The translations under genes were made by a program, and so were the position numbers. From assembly GCA_015485455.1 (NCBI GenBank), contig WFTN01000495.1, positions 1-15,895 of the forward strand: DNA of 15,895 bases, in the 5' to 3' direction. Of this stretch, positions 1 to 7,514 are shown piece by piece. How positions within the stretch are numbered: position 1 is the first letter of the stretch; every line of letters begins with the position of its first letter. The DNA is from Planctomycetota bacterium (lineage in GTDB: Bacteria > Planctomycetota > GCA-002687715 > DRQF01). The notes below the pieces were generated by a model. That model was not told the DNA's origin. It was given only the letters and a program-made list of their open reading frames with translations, and did not search any database.

Positions 1-196
1 GAATAGCGTTGTCTGCGGCGCCATCATCACCTGACGCCGAGTAGACGCGGATACGCTTGAATTCCCACTCCGTCACGCTGGAAATATCTTGGTCGATCAA
101 AAACACCGTGACGACGGCGCAGAAGATGGCCATAACTTTCGCCCAAACATGATGTCGAGCCAAGAGTGTGCGAATGAACCCCGAAGCTGAACTCAT
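1..196 (-). CDS. YbbR/CdaR-like membrane protein, N-terminal part (cut by window edge)
   Basis: Only the first 65 codons are visible; the gene continues beyond base 1. The ATG (196-194) overlaps the TGA of cdaA (195-193) in an ATGA arrangement, so translation is probably coupled. The visible peptide begins MSSASGFIRTLL. It has one hydrophobic stretch at about residues 18-34, followed by a segment that would lie outside the membrane. CdaR (YbbR-domain) proteins have this layout, with a short cytoplasmic start, one membrane anchor and extracytoplasmic YbbR repeats, and their gene almost always follows cdaA. CdaR binds CdaA and modulates its diadenylate cyclase activity in Firmicutes. The family call therefore rests mainly on position and on the N-terminal anchor. 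No YbbR repeat can be seen in this fragment, so I leave the symbol empty. Confidence 0.65.
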   Translation of the reverse strand, partial: MSSASGFIRTLLARHHVWAKVMAIFCAVVTVFLIDQDISSVTEWEFKRIRVYSASGDDGAADNAI

Positions 197-1104
197 TGAC
201 TCAACTCCGTGGCACCACTGGCTTCATCAACATCGACGATTTCAACGTCATCAATCTCTTCTTCGACAGTGTTGATGGCCTGAGCGGTCTGTGGCAACCG
301 CTGTTTGCTTTCCCTAGCCTCAAACTGCACGTTGATACCCTTGGCGATGGAAGCCTCAAGCTCTTCCACAGTGACTCCTAAACGGAGCTTCCCGCGGTGA
401 GCAATGGAGATTCGCCCGGACTCTTCTGAAACCACAACAACCATGGCATCGGACTGCTCCGAAAGTCCAACGGCGGCTCTGTGCCGTGTGCCCAAATTGT
501 GACTCATACCCACATTAACCCCCGACGGTGGCGGCAAATGACAGGCGGCATACATGATCCGACCACTCATGATCAAAACGGCACCGTCATGGAGAGGAGC
601 TCCGCTATAGAAGATGTTCTCCAGTAATTGGGCAGTGATATCAGCATTGAGCCTGACACCTCCGGCGCGAAAACCGTCAATGCCTTCTCGTCGCTCCACA
701 ACGATCAAAGCACCCGTGAACTTCTTCGACATGGACTGGCAAGCCTGCCCGATAGCTTTGATCGCTTTTTCTCTTTGGATTGGAGGCTTCGACCCAAAGA
801 ACCGCTCGATCATGCGGAACGCCGGGATATTTCCAAGCCGTGAGATTGCCAATCGCAACTCAGGTTGAAAAATGACGAGGAGAGCGACCCCTAACACAGG
901 CAATGCCGCGCTGGCGAGCCACCTCAATCGGGGCATTTCGAATTGATCCAAGAGCACAAAGAAAACGGCCACAGCGATCAAGAGGAGCACGATGAAACCT
1001 GCAAGGAGGCCGCCGCCCCGGGTGGCGTTCAAATGGCGAATGAAGCCATAGTATATCACCGCCAAAATGGCGACTTCTGCAATTGTCTCAAGCGTGTGAT
1101 TCAA
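193..1104 (-). CDS. cdaA: Diadenylate cyclase CdaA (c-di-AMP synthase, DAC domain)
   Basis: It makes cyclic di-AMP from two ATP at the inner membrane. The protein has 303 residues. Three hydrophobic segments come first (about 9-22, 33-52 and 62-80), ending in the family's VIFQPELR sequence. The DisA_N/DAC catalytic domain follows (about 100-245), with the two signature motifs intact: D173-G174-A175 in LHDGAV and R207-H208-R209 in GTRHRAA. The family order (GALIVVERREG, LLENIFYSGAPLHDGA, AACHLPP) is clear. The start is TTG at 1104-1102: an in-frame TGA lies only three codons upstream and no in-frame ATG or GTG is available. A weak purine-rich GAGATGAG precedes it. The last 30 residues form an acidic tail (VEEEIDDVEIVDVDE), which is not catalytic. 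It lies 16 bp after folP and overlaps the cdaR-like gene. An enzyme active as a dimer is expected from the family. Confidence 0.95.
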   Translation of the reverse strand: MNHTLETIAEVAILAVIYYGFIRHLNATRGGGLLAGFIVLLLIAVAVFFVLLDQFEMPRLRWLASAALPVLGVALLVIFQPELRLAISRLGNIPAFRMIERFFGSKPPIQREKAIKAIGQACQSMSKKFTGALIVVERREGIDGFRAGGVRLNADITAQLLENIFYSGAPLHDGAVLIMSGRIMYAACHLPPPSGVNVGMSHNLGTRHRAAVGLSEQSDAMVVVVSEESGRISIAHRGKLRLGVTVEELEASIAKGINVQFEARESKQRLPQTAQAINTVEEEIDDVEIVDVDEASGATELSQ

Positions 1105-1120
1105 CGAGGTTTCTCATCTC

Positions 1121-1963
1121 TTATCTGAGTTGATCTAAGACAAGCAAAGCATCAACATGGGCGCGGACATCATGAACTCGCACCATTGGGACTTTCTTTC
1201 CGTGCAAGAATGCCGTGGTCGCCGCAGTCCCATGATCACGACGACGGGGATCTGATTCTCCAAGAATCTCCCCCAAGAAACTCTTACGGGATGTGCCAAC
1301 CAACAGGGGCCGATCGAGCTCGAAGAACTCCTCAATGCGGCGCAAAATGCTAAGGTTTTGCTCCAGAGTTTTTCCAAAGCCAATGCCAGGGTCCAAGATG
1401 GTCTGTGACCATGATACACCGAATCTTTCGGCACGTGTCATCACTTTGCTGAAGAAGCGCTTAATATCCACAATCACATCCTCATATTGAGGCGCATCTT
1501 GCATCGTTCGTGGGCTTCCTTGCATGTGCATGAGGATGCAGGGAGCACCGGTTTCCCCAATAAGAGCTGCCATGTTGGGGTCGTATTGCAATGCAGAAAC
1601 ATCATTCAAGATATCGGCGCCCACGTCAAAACAAGCGCGAAAGACCTCTGCATGGTAAGTATCAATAGAAATGGGGATTCGAATGGATGCCGCCAAAGCC
1701 TGAACGACAGGGAGCAACCTCTCCAATTCCGTTGCCACACCCACATCTTGGGCCCCTGGTCGGGTGGAGCAGGCCCCGATATCCAGGATAGCTGCCCCGT
1801 CCTCCACCATTTGCAGCCCTGCAGCCACCGCGTCATCAACGGCTTGAAATTTTCCGCCATCGGAGAATGAGTCCGGTGTAACGTTGAGAATCCCGGCGAC
1901 TCCGGTGCCAGGCCCTAATGAGAATGGGCCTCGCCGCGTCTCAAACCGGAATTCGGATGACAT
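1121..1963 (-). CDS. folP: Dihydropteroate synthase
   Basis: It condenses 6-hydroxymethyl-dihydropterin pyrophosphate with p-aminobenzoate in folate synthesis, in the cytosol, and is the sulfonamide target. The 280 residues match the family length (TIM barrel). Visible motifs are GILNVTPDSFSDGG (24-37, N27), the loop-2 motif DIGACSTRPGA (61-71), ISIDT with D101, ILNDVSAL with N120, DPGIGFGKT (191-199), GTSRKSFLG (223-231) and RVHD (262-265). Loop 2 normally reads GGESTRPG; here the Gly-Glu before STRPG is Ala-Cys. The pABA/pterin-contacting Thr-Arg-Pro are kept. The ATG at 1963-1961 has GGAG seven bases upstream. The gene sits 20 bp after ftsH and 16 bp before cdaA; ftsH-folP-cdaA-cdaR is a recurrent order in c-di-AMP-producing Gram-negative lineages. 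Confidence 0.96.
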   Translation of the reverse strand: MSSEFRFETRRGPFSLGPGTGVAGILNVTPDSFSDGGKFQAVDDAVAAGLQMVEDGAAILDIGACSTRPGAQDVGVATELERLLPVVQALAASIRIPISIDTYHAEVFRACFDVGADILNDVSALQYDPNMAALIGETGAPCILMHMQGSPRTMQDAPQYEDVIVDIKRFFSKVMTRAERFGVSWSQTILDPGIGFGKTLEQNLSILRRIEEFFELDRPLLVGTSRKSFLGEILGESDPRRRDHGTAATTAFLHGKKVPMVRVHDVRAHVDALLVLDQLR

Positions 1964-1983
1964 AGGCCGACTCCACAGGACGC

Positions 1984-4413
1984 TTAAGCTCCTTCGCCTG
2001 CCAAACCGGGAGGCAGTTTCGGTTCAGGTTCAGGTTCTGTGGGAGTTTGCACTGTTGGCTGACTGAGGGGAGTCTCTTCAGCATGCTCTTCCATGGATGC
2101 CCGCTCCGCAGCGATGCGCTCGCGCACAGACTCCACCGATTCCCCAGCCATGAGTCCAGCGATTTCTTCTCCGGTCAAGACTTCATATTCCAGAAGTGCT
2201 TCGGCCAACTTAGCCAGCTCATCCTTGTGCTCGCTCAAGACCTTCATGGTCTCAGAATAGGCTTCCGTAACAATGCGCTTAACCTCTTCGTCTATGGCTT
2301 CAGTCATAGACTCAGAAACAGAAGTTTGTCGGCCAAGATCGCGACCAATAAACACTTGCTCCTGATTCTCTTGGTAGCTGATGGGGCCGATAGTTTCACT
2401 CATGCCCCATTCTCGGACCATACTGCGAGCAATAGCCGTCGCTTGTTTGATGTCATTCGACGCTCCGGATGTGTAATCATCAAAGAAAAGCTCTTCTGCT
2501 ACACGCCCGCCAAAACAGATCTTCAAATGAGTCGTGGCCTTAACAACAGTGATGCTGTAAGAATCCTTCTCTGGCAAGTACATCGTGGCACCCAGAGCTT
2601 GCCCACGGGGTACAATGGTGACCTTATGGATGGGGTCAGAGCCAGGAGTCAACAAAGAAATCAAGGTGTGCCCAGCTTCATGGTAAGCCGTGATCTTCTG
2701 TTCATGCTCATCCATGATGCGGCTTGTCTTGGCTCTACCCCAGCGAACACGGTCCCGAGCTTCTTCTAAGTCTTCTTCGCAGACATAGTCCTTCTGGGCC
2801 AAAGTCGCCACAATGGCTGCTTCATTGACGATGGCCTCAAGCTCAGCCCCACTGAAGCCCGGTGTTCCCCGAGCAATCTTCGCCAGATCAATATTCGGAT
2901 GCAGCTTCACTTTACGGCCATGAACACGAAGAATCGCTTCACGCCCAACAACATCTGGTAGCTCAACCGTGACCTCCCGGTCGAAACGTCCTGGACGGAG
3001 AAGAGCCGGATCGAGGACGTCCACCCGGTTAGTGGCTGCGATGACGATGATGCCCGTGTCCGTTTCAAAACCATCCATCTCCACCAAAATAGCGTTGAGA
3101 GTCTGCTCTCTTTCATCATGGCCTCCACCAAGACCAGCGCCACGACGACGCCCCACCGCATCGATTTCGTCCAAGAAGATAATACAAGGAGAGTTCTCCC
3201 GTGCTTGCTTGAAGAGGTCACGGACCCGAGATGCACCCACACCAACAAACATCTCAACAAAGTCAGAGCCAGAGATACTGAAGAAGGGAACTTCAGCCTC
3301 GCCAGCAATGGCTTTCGCCAAGAGTGTCTTACCAGTTCCAGGGGGGCCGACGAGCAAGAGTCCTCGAGGCGTACGGCCTCCAAGACGAGCAAACTTGCCC
3401 GGGTGCTTGAGAAACTCAACGATCTCGGAGACTTCCGACTTCGCTTCTTCCACCCCAGCTACATCATCAAAAGTGACTGTGCTCTTCTCATGAGCATTCA
3501 TCTTGGCTCGACTCTTGCCGAAAGAAAGGACGTTCCCTCCCATGCCGTTGCCTCGCATCTGGCGGAAAACAAAGAACCACAAGAAGGCAATAATCAAGAT
3601 CCAAGGCACCAATCCGATCAGGACGTTTTCCCAAAGACCCGCAGACGGTGCCCATGAGAGCTCACCTTTACTGGTATCACCCAGATCAATAGTGACCTCA
3701 CTCGGAGAGGCAATCCCTAAACGAGCATTTACTTCCGTGGTGTTGGTCAGCTCGAGCAAACGATTGAAGCTAATGCGAACTGGAACTCGACTATCATTGG
3801 TCGCGATAGTCTTAGGAGTGAAGAGATAGACCTGTTGCCCACGAGAGCTGTCGGTCCGGCTACCGGCTCCGTCAACCTTATCCGTGGACGTGGGTTCCGT
3901 CATGCGAACCAAGAGATGATCGACATCATCGAAACTCAGGATGTAACGGCGATGAACAGCAAAATCGAGAGCAGCAATCCCCCCCGGCTTGGCGGCAGCC
4001 TCATAGAGGCGGAGCAATTGCTCATCGGCAAGATCGGCGTTGCGAGCGGCTTTGACTCCTAAACTCTGGAGCTCTGTCAGGCGATTTGCCCATTCTGAAG
4101 ACACTTGGGTAGGGACCACCACCCGCACTGTCTTACTCTTGCTGTCTTTTGGAGCTTTCTTGAGATCGACTTGAACGGCCGTTTGTTCAATCCGCATCTC
4201 TTTCACTTTGCCCTGAGCCAGGTAAGCAAAAAGTTCCGGCGAGGAAACGTTCTTCGGCTCTTGGAAGTTACTCCGAACCACCATCCAGACGATGAGTAGA
4301 ACCAATCCAATCAACAAAACGCCGGCAAAATTCTTAGGACGAGGAGGCTGCGCCCCATCTTGGTTGCCGTTATTGCCTGGTTCCGTGGGCGGCGGTGTAT
4401 TGCCGTTCGACAT
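1984..4413 (-). CDS. ftsH: ATP-dependent zinc metalloprotease FtsH
   Basis: A hexameric inner-membrane AAA+ protease that extracts and degrades misassembled membrane proteins and selected regulators. The 809 residues show a Gly/Pro/Asn-rich cytoplasmic start (1-28), TM1 (about 29-47), a long periplasmic domain (about 48-262), TM2 (about 263-285) and the AAA core. In the core are Walker A GPPGTGKT (356-363), Walker B IIFLDEID (411-418), the pore-loop FVG (residues 389-391) and the second region of homology with R473 and R476. The peptidase carries HEAGH (578-582) and the third zinc ligand D654 in SGASNDIK. The C-terminal tail is Pro/Glu-rich (PTEPEPEPK). The protein is much longer than the roughly 644-residue E. 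coli enzyme, mainly because of the periplasmic domain and tail. The ATG start has AGGAG at 4424-4420. It is the first gene of the folP-cdaA-cdaR operon. Confidence 0.98.
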   Translation of the reverse strand: MSNGNTPPPTEPGNNGNQDGAQPPRPKNFAGVLLIGLVLLIVWMVVRSNFQEPKNVSSPELFAYLAQGKVKEMRIEQTAVQVDLKKAPKDSKSKTVRVVVPTQVSSEWANRLTELQSLGVKAARNADLADEQLLRLYEAAAKPGGIAALDFAVHRRYILSFDDVDHLLVRMTEPTSTDKVDGAGSRTDSSRGQQVYLFTPKTIATNDSRVPVRISFNRLLELTNTTEVNARLGIASPSEVTIDLGDTSKGELSWAPSAGLWENVLIGLVPWILIIAFLWFFVFRQMRGNGMGGNVLSFGKSRAKMNAHEKSTVTFDDVAGVEEAKSEVSEIVEFLKHPGKFARLGGRTPRGLLLVGPPGTGKTLLAKAIAGEAEVPFFSISGSDFVEMFVGVGASRVRDLFKQARENSPCIIFLDEIDAVGRRRGAGLGGGHDEREQTLNAILVEMDGFETDTGIIVIAATNRVDVLDPALLRPGRFDREVTVELPDVVGREAILRVHGRKVKLHPNIDLAKIARGTPGFSGAELEAIVNEAAIVATLAQKDYVCEEDLEEARDRVRWGRAKTSRIMDEHEQKITAYHEAGHTLISLLTPGSDPIHKVTIVPRGQALGATMYLPEKDSYSITVVKATTHLKICFGGRVAEELFFDDYTSGASNDIKQATAIARSMVREWGMSETIGPISYQENQEQVFIGRDLGRQTSVSESMTEAIDEEVKRIVTEAYSETMKVLSEHKDELAKLAEALLEYEVLTGEEIAGLMAGESVESVRERIAAERASMEEHAEETPLSQPTVQTPTEPEPEPKLPPGLAGEGA
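2021..2038 (+). repeat. Three-unit 6-bp tandem repeat in the 3' end of ftsH
   Basis: GGTTCA-GGTTCA-GGTTCT on the plus strand encodes the Glu-Pro repeat near the FtsH C-terminus. Six-base units keep the frame, so changes in copy number would only lengthen or shorten the tail. Confidence 0.7.
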
Positions 4414-4704
4414 GAAAAACTCCTGGTCCCCGTAAATCGACGGAGTCCGATTCTTACTGCTGCGCGGGTTTGAAGGTATCCCGCCACAGGATCAATACGA
4501 AGTCTGAAGTACCGCTGTCCAAAAAACACCTCCCCCAAATGACATTTGAGAGCAGAAATGTTTGCCTTAAACAGCCCGCATCTTTGACGTGGGGAATCTT
4601 AACTGATGCGATGAAGAGGAAAAAGAAAGTCACGACGTTCGTCGGCACCCTCCCAATGGGCTGGGGAATTTCCCCCACGCCGAGATCAAGAAGAGCCTAT
4701 GTCC
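4414..4704 (-). promoter_or_regulatory. Intergenic region upstream of ftsH: probable promoter region and 5' leader
   Basis: This 291-bp gap is the only sizeable break between lptE and the ftsH operon and so is where an ftsH promoter should lie. The ribosome-binding site AGGAG (complement of 4420-4424) is clear, seven bases before the ATG. I could not find a convincing -35/-10 pair for a vegetative sigma factor, and saw no CIRCE element. Small reading frames in the gap start at GTG without a ribosome-binding site and resemble nothing, so I treat the stretch as non-coding. Confidence 0.45.
4613..4676 (-). terminator. Possible terminator or structured 3' end after lptE
   Basis: Reading on the minus strand, about 28 bases after the lptE stop lies a GC-rich palindrome, GGGGAAATTCCCC. 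A second hairpin follows, CGAC-GAAC-GTCG inside the imperfect repeat at 4629-4648, and then directly a T-rich run, TTTCTTTTTC (complement of 4619-4628). The second stem is only four strong base pairs plus two outer pairs across mismatches, so an intrinsic terminator is plausible but weak. If it works, ftsH is transcribed separately from bamD-lptE. Confidence 0.3.
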
Positions 4705-5250
4705 TTAGTTAGACTCGACTTCCGAGCTTTGAGCTCGGATTTCTTCAAGATCTCGCAAGAAACTCTGGCGCTCAAGCTTATTGACGATGTCTTCTGCCAA
4801 ATCTCTTAGAGCTTCGTCGAAGGCCGTTTCCAGGCTTTCCCCACGTTCGACGATGAACTCCGCCCGGTTAGCTCTTTGAAACGAAATGAGAACCTTGCCG
4901 GTCTTTGCACTGCGCAACTCCACGAGGGCCTGCACGACAACGGCCTGTTCAGAGACCAGATTGCGATTCGATTCCACCAAAGTCGGCCGGGAAACGCTCA
5001 CGATTCGCCCAGTCAAGATAGCGTCGGCATTCCGTCTGCGTGTTACGCGAACCGGTGCTCGCTGATTAAGCTCTGCGGTGATCTCCCGGGTCAGTTGAAA
5101 CTCGATCTCCCGGTAAAAAGTGTCATTACCAAAGACATCAACGGCAATATTGTTCACCCCGGCTGGCAAAAGAGAACGGGTGGTGTAACCACAACTGCTC
5201 AATAGCGTCAAAGCCAGGACCATAAAAGCCAATGAGTTCTTAGTGACCAT
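4705..5250 (-). CDS. lptE: LptE-like LPS-assembly lipoprotein
   Basis: LptE is the outer-membrane lipoprotein that plugs and helps fold the LptD translocon, which places lipopolysaccharide on the cell surface. From the ATG at 5250 the protein has 181 residues. A Lys-bearing n-region and hydrophobic stretch end in the lipobox LSSC, with Cys20 and Gly at +2, which suits outer-membrane sorting. The mature part follows the LptE pattern: CGYTTRSLLPAGVNNIAVDVF, a helix with REIEFQLTREITAEL, RRNADAILTGRI, and a C-terminal helix LRDLAEDIVNKL. I prefer this ATG over a GTG 12 codons upstream (5286) because the longer form would put a poor, Pro-rich stretch before the signal peptide. The start lies inside the last codons of bamD (11-bp overlap), with no clear ribosome-binding site, so coupling to bamD is likely. 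The family is divergent and the call rests on pattern rather than on strict motifs. Confidence 0.75.
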   Translation of the reverse strand: MVTKNSLAFMVLALTLLSSCGYTTRSLLPAGVNNIAVDVFGNDTFYREIEFQLTREITAELNQRAPVRVTRRRNADAILTGRIVSVSRPTLVESNRNLVSEQAVVVQALVELRSAKTGKVLISFQRANRAEFIVERGESLETAFDEALRDLAEDIVNKLERQSFLRDLEEIRAQSSEVESN

Positions 5251-6346
5251 GAGAGGAATGCCCAGAAGGTTCGGGTGTGGGTGCACGTTCAGCGTTCTTC
5301 AGATTCTCCAACTCGTCGAAGAACTTGTCTTCGCTTGGATCCGGAAGAGTCCCTATGATTGCTTCAGCCTCTTTGGCAGCTTCCGAATCAGGATAGTCTC
5401 GAATACATCGGCGTAAGAAGAATCGGGCTGCTCCATTGTGACCCTGACCGATGTACCAATTGGCGATGGACACTTGCTTTTGGGCCAGAGTATTGACGAA
5501 AAAGGCTATATGTTGATCCGCCTCTTCCCGCCGCTCATCCTCGGGAAACTCACTCTTATAGCGCTCAAACAGCCGAATACCTTCATGCATGTTCTCTTGG
5601 TCGTAGGCTGGCCCCTTACACATGGCCAAGCGACAAAGGCCTTGATTAAACAAAGCTCGAGGAGCCCAAACAGAACGATGATAGCGCTCGACGATGGTGG
5701 CATAGGCAGCTTCCGCTTCGATGAAGTTATCTTGATCAAAAAGGTAGTTCCCCAGTTTCCATTGAGCCTCGTCAGCGAAATGGCCATTGGGGAAATTGGT
5801 AACGATCAACCGTAGAAGGGCAACACCATCACTCTCCAAATTGAAGATGAACCAGCTATGCTTACCTTCCAAGTATTCGTTGGCCAAACGCCAAGCACTC
5901 GCCTCAATCTCTTCATTGAGCTCGGAAATCGGATAGAGGCGGACGAACTCCTTGATGCCATTGCGAGCATCGGTGGCTTCTTCCAATTCGAGATAACTAA
6001 GAATAAGAAGATGACGTGCCAAACGATCGTTCACCGTATCGGGAAAGTCTTCTAAGTAGAGCTCTAACGCCACCGCTGCTTGCTCGTGGTTTCCTGCGTC
6101 ATGGATGCTCTTGGCTTCATCAAATGCCTCCTGTGCATGACGGGTCTCTTCTTTGGAGCGGTTGAGGATGCGGATTCTTGCCTGATAGCGCTCAAGCTCG
6201 TCCGCCCCAGGATCTGAGCGGAGAAAATCGGGCAAGGCTTGGTTGAACTTGCGCCCAAACGAACCACAGCTCGTTAAAAGTGCAGTCGCGAACACCACAA
6301 GAATGAGCTTGGCCCCATGGGAGCGGGCCGATTGAGCCTGTTGCAT
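5240..6346 (-). CDS. bamD: BamD-like outer-membrane assembly lipoprotein (TPR)
   Basis: BamD is the TPR lipoprotein of the beta-barrel assembly machine. It works with BamA on the periplasmic face of the outer membrane to insert porin-like proteins, including LptD. The 368 residues begin with a signal peptide ending in LTSC (Cys27, Gly at +2). Repeated TPR-like helical pairs follow, for example EAFDEAKSIHDAGNHEQAAV near 73-92 and YLFDQDNFIEAEAAYATIV. A late repeat, VSIANWYIGQGHNGAARFFL, is very close to the typical BamD sequence. The protein is longer than the roughly 245-residue E. coli BamD, with an extra middle section and a tail rich in Pro, Ser and His (SGHSSHGH). The ATG has AGGA five bases upstream. 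lptE starts within its last codons. A generic TPR tol-pal-type lipoprotein is the main alternative, but the pairing with lptE favours BamD. Confidence 0.8.
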   Translation of the reverse strand: MQQAQSARSHGAKLILVVFATALLTSCGSFGRKFNQALPDFLRSDPGADELERYQARIRILNRSKEETRHAQEAFDEAKSIHDAGNHEQAAVALELYLEDFPDTVNDRLARHLLILSYLELEEATDARNGIKEFVRLYPISELNEEIEASAWRLANEYLEGKHSWFIFNLESDGVALLRLIVTNFPNGHFADEAQWKLGNYLFDQDNFIEAEAAYATIVERYHRSVWAPRALFNQGLCRLAMCKGPAYDQENMHEGIRLFERYKSEFPEDERREEADQHIAFFVNTLAQKQVSIANWYIGQGHNGAARFFLRRCIRDYPDSEAAKEAEAIIGTLPDPSEDKFFDELENLKNAERAPTPEPSGHSSHGH

Positions 6347-6400
6347 TTTCCTAAACCCTTTACAGGAAGGACCTTAGAATTCCAAAAGATGATCATTTGA

Positions 6401-6429
6401 ATCCTACTGCTATAGGGGTACGAGATCAA
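6401..6429 (-). promoter_or_regulatory. Candidate promoter for bamD-lptE
   Basis: On the minus strand TTGATC (6429-6424) is followed after exactly 17 bases by TAGGAT (6406-6401), each with four of six consensus positions, about 55 bases before the bamD ATG. Spacing is ideal but the hexamers are moderate. A perfect 13-base palindrome overlaps the -35 element. Confidence 0.35.
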
Positions 6430-6438
6430 CTCAGTTGA
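6426..6438. promoter_or_regulatory. Palindrome TCAACTCAGTTGA, possible operator
   Basis: A perfect inverted repeat of six bases each side of a single central C, lying between recO and bamD and overlapping the candidate -35 box. It has no T-run after it on the minus strand, so it is not a terminator. A repressor-type binding site is possible; no known operator was recognised. Confidence 0.25.
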
Positions 6439-6474
6439 GCAGGTCTTTCTGACACTGGAATTGTCGCCGAGAAT

Positions 6475-7299
6475 CTATCGAGAGGCATCGGATGAAACCG
6501 AAGGTGCGATCTTCTTGACATCCTTTTCCAAGAACCCCCATTGAGGGTCGAGAGCAAAGGGCTCACTCAGAATGGGTTTCTCAAAGATTCCAAGGAAGAT
6601 CCTGGCCATGAGGCCACGCAAGGATCGATGTTGGCGGCGAGAAAGTGGGATTTCCGCCGCTTCCACTGGTCCATGACTCCCTAAGAGAATGAGCAAACGA
6701 ATATGGTCAGGGTCAACAACCACCGGTTCAGAGCCAGGACTTGGGCACCGAGAGCAAACATAGCCCCCCTCCTGGGGGTAGATTGCCATCGTCTCCTTCG
6801 TCGGCGCAGACTGGCAGCGGACGCACTTCTCCACTTCAACGGCGAATCCAATGGCCTGGAGCAAAGCAAATTCCGAAGCGAGAACAATGGGACGAGCAGC
6901 CGTCTCCTTACTGGCATCAAGAGCACCGAAGGCTCGCATCAGCACCTCGAATGCTGGGTGGTTCGGGTCTTCCTCCCGGACGCTTTGATAGAGAATATCG
7001 GCGAGGTAAAAGGCTGAGAGAAGGCTTCCAAGCTTCTTCCGCATCTTGGGAAAACCGGTCATGGGCTCATAGCGTTGCAACAACCCAAGGGCGCTCCCTT
7101 GGCTCGATCGGTAGGTAATCTTCGCCAACTGGAAGAGGTCAAAAGGACCTTTAAGATAAGAATTCGGCTTTTTGATGCCTTTGGCCAAAACGGAAATGCG
7201 GCCCGCATCCGGAGTGAGCAGGTGGCCGATCTGACTGGTTTCCCCATAGTCAAATCGGCGCAAGACAAGGCCAATAGTTTGGTGCTCAGTAAAAGCCAT
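6475..7299 (-). CDS. recO: DNA repair protein RecO
   Basis: RecO loads RecA onto SSB-coated single-stranded DNA together with RecR in the RecFOR gap-repair pathway. From the ATG at 7299 the protein has 274 residues. An N-terminal OB-fold region carries the family start GLVLRRFDYGETS, LLTPDAGRISVLAKG and YLKGPFDLF. A helical middle includes SLLSAFYLADILY. A zinc-ribbon pair follows, CVRC (159-162) and CSRC (182-185), and the C-terminal helices end with SLRGLMARIF. A GTG 14 codons upstream (7341) would give a longer protein, but RecO proteins normally have only about nine residues before the LVLRR segment, so I chose the ATG. Its ribosome-binding site is poor (AAGG rather far upstream). It lies between the CNNM/CorC gene and bamD on the same strand. 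Confidence 0.93.
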   Translation of the reverse strand: MAFTEHQTIGLVLRRFDYGETSQIGHLLTPDAGRISVLAKGIKKPNSYLKGPFDLFQLAKITYRSSQGSALGLLQRYEPMTGFPKMRKKLGSLLSAFYLADILYQSVREEDPNHPAFEVLMRAFGALDASKETAARPIVLASEFALLQAIGFAVEVEKCVRCQSAPTKETMAIYPQEGGYVCSRCPSPGSEPVVVDPDHIRLLILLGSHGPVEAAEIPLSRRQHRSLRGLMARIFLGIFEKPILSEPFALDPQWGFLEKDVKKIAPSVSSDASR

Positions 7300-7514
7300 G
7301 ACTGCACTATACTGCCTTGCGGGACGTTTCGCTTGGGTCACCTCTTCGATTCATGCGATTGGGGCGTTGTGCTGACCCTAAGCTCAGTACATTCAGCCCG
7401 TTTGTCCTATTCTTGGCAGATTGCCAGAGTTTGTGAAGATCGAGTCCCTTGTAAACCCGGGGGCTTAACCCGAATGATTCGTGACCTCGGGACCGATCTC
7501 ATGGATGAGTCGGG
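7300..7514 (-). other. Non-coding gap between the CNNM/CorC gene and recO, with inverted repeats
   Basis: I see no supported gene in this 215-bp stretch. It contains an eight-base-pair stem whose 5' arm includes the stop codon of the upstream gene (TAACCCGA at 7517-7510 with TCGGGTTA at 7473-7466), with a small CTCA-TCCA-TGAG hairpin inside. It also holds an inverted repeat TGGCA-GAT-TGCCA at 7414-7426. Neither is followed by a T-run. A TATAGT that resembles a -10 box lies close to the recO ATG, but no -35 partner fits. Confidence 0.3.

Noticed and set aside
2047..3657. Long plus-strand reading frames opposite ftsH
   Set aside because: They are antisense shadows of a fully conserved gene and show low-complexity, unfamily-like translations.
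4454..4678. 74-codon minus-strand reading frame between lptE and ftsH
   Set aside because: Starts at GTG without a ribosome-binding site, runs through probable hairpins and a T-rich tract, and its translation resembles no family.
5251..5286. Longer LptE-like form beginning at GTG 5286
   Set aside because: It would put a Pro-rich stretch before a good Lys-containing signal peptide; the ATG at 5250 gives a normal lipoprotein start.
7300..7341. Longer RecO form beginning at GTG 7341
   Set aside because: The extra 14 residues precede the point where RecO proteins normally start, and GAAGAG abuts the GTG with no spacing.
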